From positions 1,511,001-1,575,000 of the forward strand of contig WPIO01000031.1 in the NCBI GenBank assembly GCA_009760855.2: a DNA stretch of 64,000 nucleotides, written 5' to 3'. The notes below the pieces were generated by a model. That model did not search any database. It saw only the letters and a list, made by a program, of their open reading frames with translations, and had not been told where the DNA came from. Made by a program: the position numbers and the translations under genes. Shown here in pieces: positions 1-11,822 of this stretch. This stretch comes from Cristatella mucedo (lineage: Eukaryota; Bryozoa; Phylactolaemata; Cristatellidae). The number at the start of each line of letters is the position of its first letter. The first letter of the stretch is position 1.

Positions 1-534
1 CCAGTGCAGTAACATTATCGTTATTGCTGATTAAGATGTAGTTGGTCACACAGAGGAGTACAGTTTCAGTGAAGCGGTTTCGCTTGTGTCCCGATTGAAA
101 TTTGTCTGAAATTTGATTCTTTGCAAAGGTCTGCAAGCTGCTTAGTGGCAATCTTTTCGAGAACCTTTGCCAAAAAAGGAAGGAGACTGGACGATAGTTT
201 TTGAGGACCTCTGAATCCAATGCAGTCACTTTAAAAGCCTTTGGAACAGCCCCGTTATCCAAAGAAGCATTACAAACCTTCGCTATGGTTGGACTAAGTC
301 TGTCTGCCAGTGAAGACAAGAGAGGGGATTGCACAGGGCCTTCAGGAGACGAGCTTGTTTTACAAGACTTTATTAAAGTAGCCACTTTGTATACAGCACT
401 CAGAAAAAAGTTTAAAAAATGTCACAGCTTGCAACTCAGCATCTGCTTTAGTCGGAGGTGGCTTTATGGAGGCACGAATGTGATAGTTTTTCAACGGTGA
501 CACATTTATCGGCCAAGCCATGAATACCTGGGGA
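1..534 (-). mobile_element. LINE B fragment, region before the reverse transcriptase
   Basis: The stretch matches, piece by piece, the minus-strand LINE B copy at about 57300-57720: both share the wording around 'ctatggttggactaagt' and 'ttcaggagac'. It is non-coding debris. The same element resumes after a LINE A insertion at 685. The window edge cuts its left side. Confidence 0.7.
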
Positions 535-684
535 TTGTAATAATAATAATAATAATAATAATAAATTTGATCATGCACCCTCAGAGAACTCAATCTCTTT
601 CTAGGCACTTTACATTTGATGCAAAGGAAGCATGATCGAATGGTTAGTGGTAGCATGCTCAATAAATAACAAGAATAACATGGT
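535..684 (-). mobile_element. LINE A 3' end nested in LINE B
   Basis: A (TAA)n tract is followed by the reverse complement of the LINE A terminal stem-loop (CTCAGAGAACTCAATCTC) and the adjacent 3' UTR words ATGGTTAGTGGTAGCATG. LINE B sequence lies on both sides, so this is an insertion into LINE B. Confidence 0.8.
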
Positions 685-770
685 GAATGTAACCTCTCAG
701 AGTTGACAAGCAAACGATTCACTCTTACAAATGTGTCTTGGGTCTATTTTGGTCAATTGAATAACTGCGG
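685..770 (-). mobile_element. LINE B continuation
   Basis: This resembles 57775-57840 of the long LINE B copy (ACCTCTC.GA, then TGGGTCT), so it is the far side of the LINE B broken by the LINE A insertion. Confidence 0.55.
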
Positions 771-2195
771 AGAGCATTAACGGCAACTGTGCTCAGAGTA
801 GGAAAAAGAGTTCAGTGCCCTGCAGCCATAAACAGTGGGAGTAGGTCAACTTGGGATGTCTTTCAGCATGCCAACGAAGTTGCATCCAGTGTCTAAAGCC
901 CATCCTTGTCAGGCCACAGTCCTTGTCATGCCACTGATGCACTATTGACACAAAATGTCGGCACTACACGAATGCTGTTCTTAATCGTGTGCAAGGCCTT
1001 ACTTGGTTCATGGGGTCGTCCTCAATTGGATCTACTTGAGGCATTGCTAAGTTAAGTACATGCACTATGAACGAGGGCATCAGCTTTATCACCCTCCGGC
1101 CGACCACAAGTTGCTGCTCAGCCTTGCACCGTGCACCTAGTACTATTTGCTTGCTAGTCGTCTTTCACTGTCAAAAATGTGTAACTGGGTAGGAAATCGA
1201 GCTTCTGCTCCCTATGTTTGGCTCCTTACACGTTTACCAGATGCTAGATGCAATGTGTTATAATCTTCCCAAAGCCTCGAAAAGAACCAGGTTCGGCATG
1301 CTGTAGACAAGCAGTGACTTTACAGGGGCTGAAATGGAACAGTGACATATAATCCTACAGAGCAGGATGATAATGCAACTGATGTCCCGAGCGGGCCACA
1401 TCACAGTAATGGTGCCCCGAGATTAGTACGGTAGCACATCCGTTGACTGAAAATGAAATCTTTACAAATGTGCTTAAAAATGCTATCAAACTATGAACGT
1501 GTATGCAAAATATATAAGCATGTGAGAAATGGTATAACCTTAGCCGTGAGGATCAGCATGCTTGGCATTCCTGCCCAAGAGAGCAATCGCGGTGCCTCCA
1601 AGATTCTAGTAATGTCATTTGGTTCTCGGTACACGAGAGCTTAAGTCAGTCTCCATAAAACGACGCGGCCAACACTAATACCAATGAAAACCAGTTACAA
1701 AGAGCCGCCAACCTACCCTGGAGAGATGTAGCCCTGGAGATCAAAAGTAACATTACGAGACGGCTGAACCTCTTCAAAAACTCTCGAGGAAATAAAAACC
1801 TTCAACGAATGCTGTTAGGTGGATGCGCACGGTCAAGTTGAGATTAAAACACTCAAAACAGTTGGCTACGATAAAAATTTAATGTGTAAGCAATCTCATA
1901 CAAGGAAGACATTGGAATGTATTAAGTTACATCAGTCGCTTGCTGTACTGAAAACACCAGTTACATCAGTTCTTACATGACGACATGAGTACCTCAGAAA
2001 CAACAGTACGGTACGGAAGCTACAGAGGGCATTACATGCCACGCCTTTCATATGTCTGTGTATATCCTAAAACAAAAAGAAAACACGTGTCTAACAAGGT
2101 TATTAGAAATATTTGAGTCACGTGTATTTTGATGCAGATCCGTGTTGACAAGCAAAGGAATACTTCGGCAGCAACAATAAATCTAGTGAACTTAC
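771..2195. other. Unassigned, probably intronic sequence next to the PDZ exons
   Basis: No repeat family or conserved protein is recognised. On the minus strand an open stretch from about 1131 down to 981 ends at a good donor (GTAAGG) and starts after an AG in the phase the PDZ exon at 2196 would need. Its translation matches nothing I know and its upstream pyrimidine tract is poor, so it is only noted. Confidence 0.3.
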
Positions 2196-2512
2196 CATAA
2201 GGAAAGTATTTAACGGTCAACTCGACCAGTGTGTGTTTTTTAAGTATCCTCACCGCCTACAACATTCGTGTAACAGTGTAAAAGCACAAACGTCGAGTGA
2301 CCACGATGCAACCTAGCAATGCAGCAACCACCTGGCTACATCAAGCATGTTGCCATCGCATGAAGGTAAAGAAAGGTATTACCTTCCTAGAATAACTGCA
2401 AGTGGTCCTGATAAATATTGGCTTTTAACGTCGCTCAAATTTCACATTGATTATCTGCTTCCTGGGGAATACTTGTCTGATTAATGATTCAAACAACTGT
2501 CATTCCATCTAT

Positions 2513-2555
<43 letters not shown>

Positions 2556-2801
2556 AGATCTGTGTCTCTTTCTATCTCTAATCTCACAGTCTAACAAAGA
2601 TGAGCAGAACTGCCTGTAGGGCATAATGCAGCCAAATATCGGCCTCCGAGCAAGCACTCACAAACAGTAACGTTGGTCATGCAAACAAACACGTACACTT
2701 ACCTCTGTATGTTCAATATTTAGGAAACTTTCCCTATTGACTGCAATTATCTGGTCACCCTCTCTCAGACCAATGCGATCAGCTTCGGTATGTGGTGTCA
2801 C
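2196..2801 (-). CDS. PDZ-domain protein, two internal exons (partial; whirlin/PDZD7-like)
   Basis: Two minus-strand exons. Exon i (2801-2703, 33 codons, phase 0 at both ends) begins VTPHTEADRIGL, continues REGDQIIAVN and ends SFLNIEHTE; it follows TTAAG and is followed by GTAAGT. Exon ii (2256-2196, 61 nt) begins AVRILKKHTLVELTV and ends KYFPYG; it follows GTAG and precedes GTAAGT. Joined, they give the PDZ elements from the GDQI strand through helix B (EAVRILK) to the last strand (LVELTV). The upstream exon with the GLGF-type carboxylate loop and all other exons were not found. The run SFLNI.H.EAVR.LK recalls the second PDZ of whirlin and PDZD7, scaffolds of hair-cell and photoreceptor complexes, but this rests on memory. 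PDZ domains bind C-terminal peptides of partners. The PDZ call is firm; the family is tentative. Confidence 0.72.
2517..2551. repeat. (TC)n microsatellite
   Basis: Uninterrupted CT dinucleotides in the intron between the two PDZ exons. Confidence 0.9.
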
Positions 2802-3161
2802 CTTAACCAAAATGTAAAGTGTCATTAAACAGCAGTTGGCGACCAGAAAATTATCAGAGACAGCCATTACCAGCAGCGGTAAATCAATCAAATGTCTTCT
2901 TAGAGTCTTAAAAGTCAACGACAATACACCCAAACCAGGCAACATTGTTAATAACATAGACAAGAAAATGTTAGATGTCATTTAATGAACTATTGAACGA
3001 TCTGGATATATTAATTGGGAGAAAAGACGAATGCCACCACACCAAAGTGTCTCTCCTTGCCTGTTTTGTGCTACGAAAGTTTGATGGGCTATAACTACAG
3101 TGCAAGACTCGCCAAATCACGTTCAACACTCATTTACTGTTACTTACCATGACACTACCAT

Positions 3162-3220
3162 GAGACAGCATTAGTTGTAGGTGACGTGGAAAGTTCCACG
3201 TCACCCACAACTATTGTCTC
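3162..3220. repeat. Near-perfect hairpin
   Basis: GGTGACGTGGAA and TTCCACGTCACC are exact reverse complements separated by two bases. Pairing extends outward through AGTTGT/ACAACT to GAGACA/TGTCTC, with one mismatch and a three-base gap. Confidence 0.85.
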
Positions 3221-3339
3221 GATAGCTTGGTCTGGGCAGACAAGTTCTTTAGCACAAACTCCCTTTACAAAAGTGCCACTACTAGCTTGCATATTGGTGG
3301 ACAAAAGAAAGTGAGCAATCAAACATAATCAAGCGGCAT

Positions 3340-4050
3340 AAAGCAGCTCCACAGTCAACTCTGCCTACTTTCAGCAACATAACACTGCTAAAATTCGGGC
3401 TTGTTTAGACAGGGGTACCACATGTAAATTGGTCCATGCATTTGCAACATCCCGTCTTGACTTCTGTAACTCACTGCTTGCTGGTATACCAGCCTGTGCA
3501 CTCAGGCTCTTATAGCTGGTGCAAAACTCTGCAGCTGGGCTTGTCTTGTCATGAGAGTCGCAGTTGCCACATCATATCACTTCTCGCTGACTTGCACTGG
3601 CTCCCGATCAAGCAACGCATCGACTTCAAGGTTTTGCCAGTCACTTTAGATCTCTTCATTCTTTGGCTCTAACCTACCTATCAGATCTACTCCCCCACCA
3701 GGTTAAGCATTGTACCACATGCTTTTCAGAATTTAACTGTTTACCCATACCTCGTGCAAATCTCAAATCCTTTGGAGACTGTGCCTTTAGTTCGCATGCT
3801 TCCAAAGCCTGGAACTCACTCCTGACTTGTGGCACGACATCTCCTGACTTGATCATATTTAAAAAGAAACTAAAAACGCATTTATTTATCACAGCATTTA
3901 GTGAGTCTTGTGATTCGTCCTTTATTTGCTTATGCTTGCTGACACTGTGCATGCTGCCACTGACCGAGTGCACGTCACCCCTAACCATGTTATGCTTGTT
4001 GTCATTATGCATGCTACCACTAACCATTCGGCTAAACGGGCTATAGGACA
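3340..4050 (+). mobile_element. LINE A fragment (RT thumb and C-terminus)
   Basis: The decayed frame carries the family words [19 protein letters not shown]-like, [22 protein letters not shown] and AWNSL, which mark the C-terminal part of CR1/L2/jockey-like reverse transcriptases. The reading frame breaks near 3660, and the terminal stem-loop is missing. Confidence 0.85.
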
Positions 4051-4574
4051 CATTCACTGCAGCACGGCATGCAAAAAAGCAGCAAAGGTTTGAATTGTCA
4101 GCTAAAGAACAATGAGAGTATGTGAGCATCAAGTTTATTACTTAAATAGACTCGGCTTATGATTTGGAACTGAACCAAGCTGCCAGTGCCATGAAGTAAA
4201 AAAAAAACTGGTGTGGATATTGGATGGGGGCCTGTCAGAAGCTCATGAACTAAAAGGAAGCATGGACAGCTGTAAGACGTCTGTTTGAAATCGACACGGC
4301 ACCCAGGCAGGAATCCATGACCAAAATGTGAAGTAGGCATCAGGCGTTCAAGCAGCAAGTCAGCAGCACTAACTAGACCACTCGGCTAGACTACAGGAGC
4401 AACTGCAATGGTGACTACACCGTCGGCAATAATATTGATAAAGATGCCCACTCATTGTGTGATATTATGGGGCATTCTAGTTCTGTTTAAAATAGGACCA
4501 CGGTGCATGATAAGATCTGTGATACTGGCTTGTTAGGAATAACATCCTATTAAACATGTAAGGCTTAAAAGGAA
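4051..4574. other. No recognisable feature
   Basis: Ordinary AT-leaning sequence; I see no gene, RNA or repeat family. Confidence 0.4.
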
Positions 4575-4713
4575 ACCACGTTATTCTTGTTGTTTATCGA
4601 GCATGATACCAGTAACCATTCGATCGTGCTTCCTTTGCAGCAAACGCGCCAAGAAAGAGATTGAGTTCTCTTCGGGTGCTTTATCAAACGTATCATTATT
4701 ATTATTATTATCA
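4575..4713 (+). mobile_element. LINE A 3' end
   Basis: 3' UTR words (GTTATTCTTGTTGTTTATCG), then the stem-loop region AAGAAAGAGATTGAGTTCTC and an ATTATT tail. No coding part remains. Confidence 0.8.
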
Positions 4714-4884
4714 AGACCTGGCTACTTTCTTTTGAATTGCAGCCTCCATACCTAGCAAGTGCTTCAAAGAGCAACTTCGCAGTTGCATAATTGTGTTCAT
4801 TGTCCTTTACCTAATACTTGCATGCTCCCCTCATCTATTAGGCAGCTGAAAATGATAACAAATGCCAAACAGTAAGTCATACTA

Positions 4885-5765
4885 GACAGTTAGAACTCTC
4901 TCAACTCCCTTGCTGCAGGTATTAGTGACATTCACACTTGGAAATGTACAACTTTTTTTTAAATTGAATCGCGATAAAACCAACTCAATAGCTATAGGAA
5001 AACCTAGTGTTACTCAGAATGTGTTAGCCCCAACCTTCCAAATGGACTGGGCCAGCATATCACTCCTAGAGCATCAGCAAAAGTTCTGGGCATCCGGTTC
5101 CAAAGTGACCTTTCTCCAGACGACCGGATCGGCTCGTCTTTTTCCAGACGACCGGATCGGCAGTCAAGTCAGGCTGCTTGCAGCTGCGTAACATTGAGAA
5201 TATTACCAGTGAAATTAGGCACTTATGGCTGTGTAAAACTCAGCAGCTTGGCTTGTCTGTCGTAAATGTCGCAATTGCCCAATTACACCACTTCTCACAG
5301 ACCTGGACCGGCTCCTCATTAAGCAGCATATCGACTTCAAGGTTTTCTGTCACTCACTTTTCGATCCCTTCATTTTCTTTCTCCGACTTACCTATAGAAA
5401 CTACTCCCTAATCAGGCCAGACATCTTACTTTCCTCAATCAAGTCGTTTAACTTCGCCTCGACCCTCGACCTCAAATCCTTTGAAAACCGTGCCTTATGC
5501 TCCGAAAGCCTGGAACGCACTCCCGACACATGTGCCGACATCCCCTGATATGACATTTAAAAAAAGCAGTTCCTTACAGCAATTGTTTGGTCCGTGTGAA
5601 TTGGCGTTTATGTGCTTATGCATGTTGATGCTGTGCATGTTATCACTAACCACATTGACATGTTTCCTTTACAGCACATGTAAAGTGCATAGAAAGATTA
5701 AGTTCTCTGATGGTGGTCTACAAATGTATTATTATTGCTAATATTGTTATTATTATTACTCCTAC
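4885..5765 (+). mobile_element. LINE A fragment with 3' tail
   Basis: Decayed RT C-terminus from LNSLAA-like and NRDKTNS words to AWNALPTHVPTSPD, then the 3' UTR, the stem-loop region and an interrupted ATT tail. About 30 bases around TCCAGACGACCGGATCGG are tandemly duplicated at about 5113-5161. Confidence 0.8.
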
Positions 5766-6513
5766 TAGAAGTGTGCACGTTACCAGGGTACGGAAGTGAA
5801 ACTGTGCTCCCCCTGGGCTAAGACCCTAGCTAAGCCAATTAATGTTATTGTAGGCAATGTTTATTCTTACAAAATTAGTTGATAAGCTAAATTATGGTTT
5901 GTGAATGACACCCCAGGTGGAGGGCGTAGCTAAATGTAGTGAGCAGTCAACCGTTTCATTCAGCTGACTGCTGACTTACGTGTTTGACCTATCTGTGCTG
6001 TCAGTAGCTAGATGCAGTGCAAAGCAAGCTGAAGTACGCTACCGAATCTTGACAAAACTTGATAGGCATGTGATCATACACATGCAGCCTTTTAGTGTTA
6101 TGGTTATCTTCACATGATCTCGAGCTTGTTTGAGGTTCCTGTTGTTCCCCTTGCAAGCTGTTCATCACGGACGATTCGAATCGATCGGTGGTCGTGGTGG
6201 AGGGCAATACACTGTTCGTCAAATGCAACCTTGCAACGCTGGCGAGCTGTCCTCACCTTGGAGACAAAAACTCCTGAGAGCTGCTCACTCCCGCCACGGA
6301 TATTGAAGCCCAGCTGGAATGAGAGGAAGTGAGGCGGTTCACTCTATCGCTGACCGAGCTGGTCCACTCACAAAGCAATGTGGCTGCAATCTTCACCTTT
6401 CGGATACTACCGTTCGGGTATATATTAAGCTGGCGCCAGGAAGTGATGCCCAGCCACTGTGCACAACCACAGAACCACTAATGTCACCTACGTTAAGATC
6501 ACTTACACGTTAA
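5766..6513. other. No recognisable feature
   Basis: Unique-looking sequence between a LINE A tail and the left arm of an inverted repeat. Short open frames here match no family I know. Confidence 0.35.
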
Positions 6514-7034
6514 GTACACTTGCCGTGTGAGCAGGCACATCCATAGCACGGTTCCAAATTACGAAAGATGAGTTCGATCCATCATTCTAGGAAATTGAAG
6601 AGGTTCTGGCAGCATGTCTCTGCTAGATTCGTTAGCCGTGATGGCACACTAGGTAAGGTGGTTGCTTTCACGACCTCGGTCCCGAGGTCGTGGGTTCGAT
6701 TCCTGCTGTGGGCGATCCTTTATCGCCACTGCAGGCGGTGGTGATAGCCGTAAAGACTCTTCTGTCGCTATACAAAAGGAGTATGTTTAATCAGCTAGGA
6801 TTTATTTTATTTATTTTAATGTTGCTGATTATCATTTAGCAGCAGGGTCTCTGCCCAGCCCAAGTCCCATACCGGGTTACTTCTGAAGACCAAGTACCCA
6901 AGAAATGCAATGTAGAAAGAATCTAGCAGAGACATGCTGCCGGAACCTCTTCAATTTCCTAGAATGATGGATCGAACTCATCTTCGTAATTTGGAACCGT
7001 GCTATGGATGTGCCTGCTCGCACGGCAAGTGTAC
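6514..7034. repeat. Large inverted repeat, arms of about 117 bp
   Basis: The left arm (6514-6630) and right arm (6920-7034) are reverse complements with about four differences. The spacer holds a SINE2 copy that starts exactly at the inner end of the left arm, plus about 100 bp of other sequence. Outside the arms, both sides show related 'cgttaag' units. Confidence 0.85.
6632..6822 (+). mobile_element. SINE2 (tRNA-headed), complete copy
   Basis: The head begins GCCGTGATGGCACACTAGG (A-box region), followed by the palindrome CACGACCTCGG/CCGAGGTCGTG and the B box GGGTTCGATTCC. The body (GATCCTTTATCGCCACTGC) and tail (TCTTCTGTCGCTATAC) match the other copies, and an A/T-rich end closes it. Pol III transcription is inferred from the boxes. 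Confidence 0.8.
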
Positions 7035-7467
7035 GACCTTAACGTAGGTGTAAGACCTAAAGTGTAAGACCTTAATGCTTTGCCTGCTTGAAAAGGAAAA
7101 ACATTTCTGGTGATACACAATGGACAGTTTGCAAGTAACAAATTATAAGGATAGACTGCAGCAAGGTGTGCTCATTGCTTGCCATATGTCAGCATATTTC
7201 ACATTCATTCGATATGGCCGAGATGAATAAATAAAAGAGAACCTGATGTTAGAGACCAAGAAACCTGGTGTAATAGTTTAGCATAGTCACAAAAAATAAG
7301 TCAACTACAGACCGCTGTCTGGGTCGATGTTGTTGTGGGCACTGGCTGTTAATCGTGATGTGCCACACGAGGTATCAGATGTTAAACCGCCTTTTTTAAG
7401 TTTAGGTGGAACAGCCATAACATGCTCTGTGCACATATCAGTTGTGGGGCTTCCATGACGCTCTACC
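7035..7467. other. No recognisable feature
   Basis: A short stretch with repeated 'taagacct' words near the inverted repeat; otherwise nothing recognised. Confidence 0.35.
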
Positions 7468-7583
7468 ACTAACCATTCAACCCCACTAACCATTCAACTA
7501 TACTTCCTTTGCAGTACATGTAGTGCCTAGAAAGAGATTAAGTTATCTGAGAGTGCTATAAAAATGTATAATTATTATTACTA
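7468..7583 (+). mobile_element. LINE A 3' end
   Basis: The CACTAACCATTC words are followed by GCCTAGAAAGAGATTAAG and an ATTATTATT tail. Only the 3' UTR is retained. Confidence 0.75.
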
Positions 7584-10077
7584 GAAAATACCTGGATTCA
7601 CAGCAATCCTCGGGATTGCGGTAAAACTGCATGGCGGACATGAATAAATCAATGAGTCGGTGAATACTGGGCCAGTGCTGCTCTACAACACCCAGTGGAT
7701 AGCCAAGGCATGCACATTAAGGCTTCATAGCATGCTAAAAGAAAGTCAGCTACCACATCTCCCACACAAGTTACCGGAAGAAAGTATACATGAATCACCC
7801 AACAATATGATTGCACTGCAGAGTCAAACAGCCGGTAGCAACAGCAGATAGACCATATAAGAAAAAGCAACTATGCATCTTAGATGTAGGTCACTTGTCA
7901 ACTATCTAATACCCCTTCAAGCAAAAACATCGAGCTAGGTTTCGATCGCCCCACCTAGGGAAGCTAGCTGCTCAAGGAGCTAGGAGGCGACAGATTAAAC
8001 CAAGTGGGGCAAGGCACGGCAGCAACCAATCAATAAGGGTGCAAAGCCAGCACAATGAATCACAAACAGAAAGGTATAAGCATATGCAAAAACCAATATA
8101 TAAGCTCACGTGGTAGATTGCATCCCCTAGTGACAGCAGCAGCAGCAACAAATATGAATTTATACATTCGTTCCACTTGAAACTACTCAAATATCTGAAA
8201 GGCAGGTGCACGAACAAAAAGACCACCAGCAATGCCAGTGAGATACTTTGGCAACAAGTGTGCAATGCAAAGCCGACCATCCATGCCCTCTTGATCTTTC
8301 ACTATGAGCGGCTGGGCAAATAAATATTCACATAAGAGCCCCCAACAGTTGGCACACTGGCTAGACCAGAAGTATGCAAAAAAGTCGTGCAACCAGATGG
8401 AATTCTCGAATGTAGTCCCTGAACTGAGGCTGACAGAGCCGCCAGGTTAATGCGACAGAGCAGGCTGCTGCTGCTACATGCCTGGTCTGATGGCTTTCCC
8501 CTGCGGAGACGCAGCACTCTGATGGAGAACTGTTCCAAGTCCTTCTTATAGTTATCAAGGAACTGTCTCTATAAAAGTAAAAGAAAGCAGTTCGAATTAT
8601 CAAGAGGAGCAGACATGCAAGAGTGTGAGAACTTATTTGCATGAACTCGCAACTATAGCCGAGCATTTGCATTCAACCAATATCGATCTCCACATAGGTC
8701 AGTGACACATAGAACACCCCGAGAACACCCGCGACTCACATGAGGCCGGCTTTGCATAAAGCAGATGGCTCTGGGTGTGCCTTTGAGCTCAACAATGCAA
8801 TGCTACTGCATCTTCACCACTGGCTACTAAGTAAAACACATCAGACTGAGAAAGTGCCATACTTTGCTGTCCACACAAGTCCAGGCAAAGCCTGAATGAG
8901 GTTCAGCCCACTATAAAATGCTCAATAGCCAACAACATCATTTCTCACACGATGAGGCCCCATTGGGTCAACACATGTGAAACAGGAGCCAGCCAGATAC
9001 GAGCCAGCCATGAGCAGCAAATCATCACAAACAGTCGGATGAGAAGTGCAACAAGGATCGGCAGCCATGATTAGTTTTTAGAAACTATATTAGTTTTTGG
9101 CAGCGGGAGAGAGAATAGTCAGCTATTGTTACACAAGCTGACATGAGCGAGTGGTATTGAGGGTCTGGGAGCGAATGGGTAATGAATGCATCAGCCACAA
9201 GATGGTGCGGGCAGATCGTGAAATGCACCGGGATGAGGGGAGTGCCTAAGAAAATTAACAGTCCTTCAGCAGTTCATCTCAATATGGAGGAGTCACACCA
9301 TGGCTAACCATGGTGGCCCCCTTGGACCAACCTGAAAGGTGCATCTGGCGAATGCAATCCCCTGGCAAGGTCAAGATATGGTCCCACCTTGGCTTAATCC
9401 TGGCTATGCCTACGACATTGTGCCTACAGCAACTCCAATGCCTTTGGCAGCTCCTCCGGCTACAGAAAGCAGGGGCAAGGCAACAGATCAAAGCAGATGT
9501 GCAAAACATAAATATATAAAGCCTGCTCCATTCCAACATCATAATCTCAAAGTAACCAATGTACATCCAAGGATTATGTAGCAAACAGCAAAAATCAGTG
9601 TGTCGGGCGAACATTAAATTACCATAAGCAGCACCATGTCATATGCACCTTATTTCCTCGAAAACCATTACTCGATTTCAAAACCGAGCTCAAGCTGTTC
9701 ACAGTAAGTGCGCCAGTAGTAGTAGCAGCAGCAGCAGCAGAACTGTCCCTGAGTGGCCAGCCCTTATCACTCCCACTGTGGCCCATGCATATGCGTGCCA
9801 ACATAAAACCTGTGGAATTAGTGCACAGCTATCATGCCACTCAAGCTTATGGACAAGAGAAAATTCGAAGGCGGCAGACTTAAAAAAGACAGAATTGATA
9901 ATGCTACAAATCAGATTAGATCATAAAAACTGCTGCGATAGCAATGCCAATTGCATCAAGGAAATTAAACCCAACTTGGCCAATTGAAGAGCCCAAATTC
10001 GAACGGGGTGAATATACTTGCAAGACCAGAAGCTCGAGCTTAATTTTTTAGGACTTCGGATGCAAAGAAGCATTCAT
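7584..10077. other. About 2.5 kb without an assignable gene
   Basis: Several frames of 60-110 codons overlap on both strands, which points to chance. None carries a motif I recognise. A short (CAG)n run sits near 9727-9741. The frame at 9339-9581 is proline-rich but has no splice context that convinces me. Confidence 0.35.
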
Positions 10078-11822
10078 TGATATAATAATAATAATAATGC
10101 ACTTGATAAAGCACCCTCAGAGAACTCAATCTCTTTCTAAGCGCTTTACATTTGCTGCAAAGGGAAATGCAATTGAATGGTGAGTAATATCATGCTTGAT
10201 AAACAACATGAATAACATAGTTAAGGGTGACATGCACAGGATCAGCATGCAAATGTGGTTAGTGGCAGCATGCACAGTGTCAGCATGCATAAGCATATGA
10301 AGGACGAGTCACAGGGAATCACTAAATGCTGTCCAAATTAGGTGTTTTTAAGTTCTTTTTAAATGTGGTCAAGTCAGGGGATGTTCTGAAGCAGGTAGGG
10401 AGGGAGTTCCAGGCTTTGGGAGCATACGAACTAAATGCACGGTCTCCAAAGGATTTGAGGTTTGTACGAGGTACTTGTAGACTGTTGGATTCTGAAAAGC
10501 ACGTGGTACGATGCTTGGCCTGGTGGGGGAGTAGATCTGAGAGACAGGCTGGAGCCAAAGACTGAAGTGACCTAAATGTGAGCCACAAAACCTTGAAGTC
10601 GATCCGTTGCTTGACTGGTAGCCAGTGCAGGTCGGCGAGAAGTGGTGTGATGTGGCAACTGCAACGCTCACGACAGACAAGCCTAGCTGCAGAGTTTTGC
10701 ACCAGCTGCAATCGCCTGATCGCACATGCTGGTAGGCCAGTAAGCAGTGAGTTGCAGAAGTCGAGATGGGATGTCACGAATGCATGGACCAACTTGGACG
10801 TGGTATCCTTATTTAAACAAGCCCGAATTTTAGCAATGTTATGTAGCTGAAAGTAGGCAGATTTGACTGTGGAGCTGATGCGGTCGTCTAACGAGAGGTC
10901 ACTTTGGAACATGACACCTAGATTTCGAACTGATTCAACGGGAGATATGCTGGCAGAGCCAATTTTGAGCATCAGCCTTTCCAATTTCCGAATCACACTG
11001 GGTTTGCCCATAAATAGTAAGTTAGTTTTACCATCGTTCAGTTTTAGAAAATTTGCTGCCATCCAGGTGCAGATGTCATGAATACATGCAGCAAGTGAGT
11101 TGAGAGAATTTGAGGTGCTCGAAGGCTGGGAGGAATCAAAGCAAAGGTACAACTGAGTGTATTCCACATAGAAGTGAAAGCCTAGATTGTGCTTGGCAAT
11201 CACATCAGCAAGAGGGAGAGTATAAACCGTGAAAAGAACCAGACCTAGCACGGAGCCCTGAGGTACCCCATATTTCAGAGGCACTTAGGATGATCTTTGT
11301 CCATTCACGTCAATACTCCGGAGTCTCCCACTGAGATAGGACCTGAATAATTGCAGAGCAATGCCAGTGATGCCCAGGCGAGATGAGAGGTGCTCTAGAA
11401 GAACTTTGTGATCGATAGTATCAAAAGCTGCCGAAAGATCGAGCACAACAAGCAGAGACACTACCCGTGTCTGCATTCCTAAGTAGGTCGTTGTATACCC
11501 TAAGCAATGCTGACTCTGTGGAGTGATTAGCTCTAGAGCCAGACTGGAACTTACTAGCAAGGTTTGAAGTTTCGATATATGAGTTCAGCTGGTCCGCCAC
11601 GACCCGTTCCAGTGTCTTTGATAGGAATGGTAGAAGGGAGACTGAGCGGCAGTTGCTCAAGTTCTCTTGGTCTAGTGTTGCTTTCTTGAGAAGTGGCCTG
11701 ACTACAGCTTTTTTGAAAGGTGCTGGGACATGACCTGAGGCTAATGATATATTAATGATGTTAGTTATGCATGGCAGCAGCAGATCAATGCACCGTAGGA
11801 GCAGGATAGTGGGAATAGGGTC
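10078..11822 (-). mobile_element. LINE A, longest copy: RT domain and 3' end
   Basis: The minus-strand RT reads VLDLSAAFDTIDH (motif A) near 11450, then GVPQGSVLG (motif B) just below 11284, then the thumb with [13 protein letters not shown] and [14 protein letters not shown]. An in-frame stop falls at about 11285, between NGQRSS and PLKYGVPQGS. The catalytic YVDD-type motif reads YVEY, so the copy could not polymerise DNA. The 3' end has the stem-loop and a (TAA)n tract at 10083-10097. The same element resumes at 12266 and 13126. Confidence 0.92.

Noticed and set aside
981-1131. Possible next exon of the PDZ gene on the minus strand
   Set aside because: Phase and donor fit, but the acceptor lacks a pyrimidine tract and the peptide shows no PDZ-gene similarity.
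9279-9614. Overlapping 111- and 80-codon frames on opposite strands
   Set aside because: No motif, no splice context and coding on both strands; treated as chance.
10326-11081. Plus-strand frames at 10326, 10578 and 10863, and similar ones at 32641 and 47142
   Set aside because: All are antisense to LINE A reverse transcriptase and repeat wherever that element occurs.
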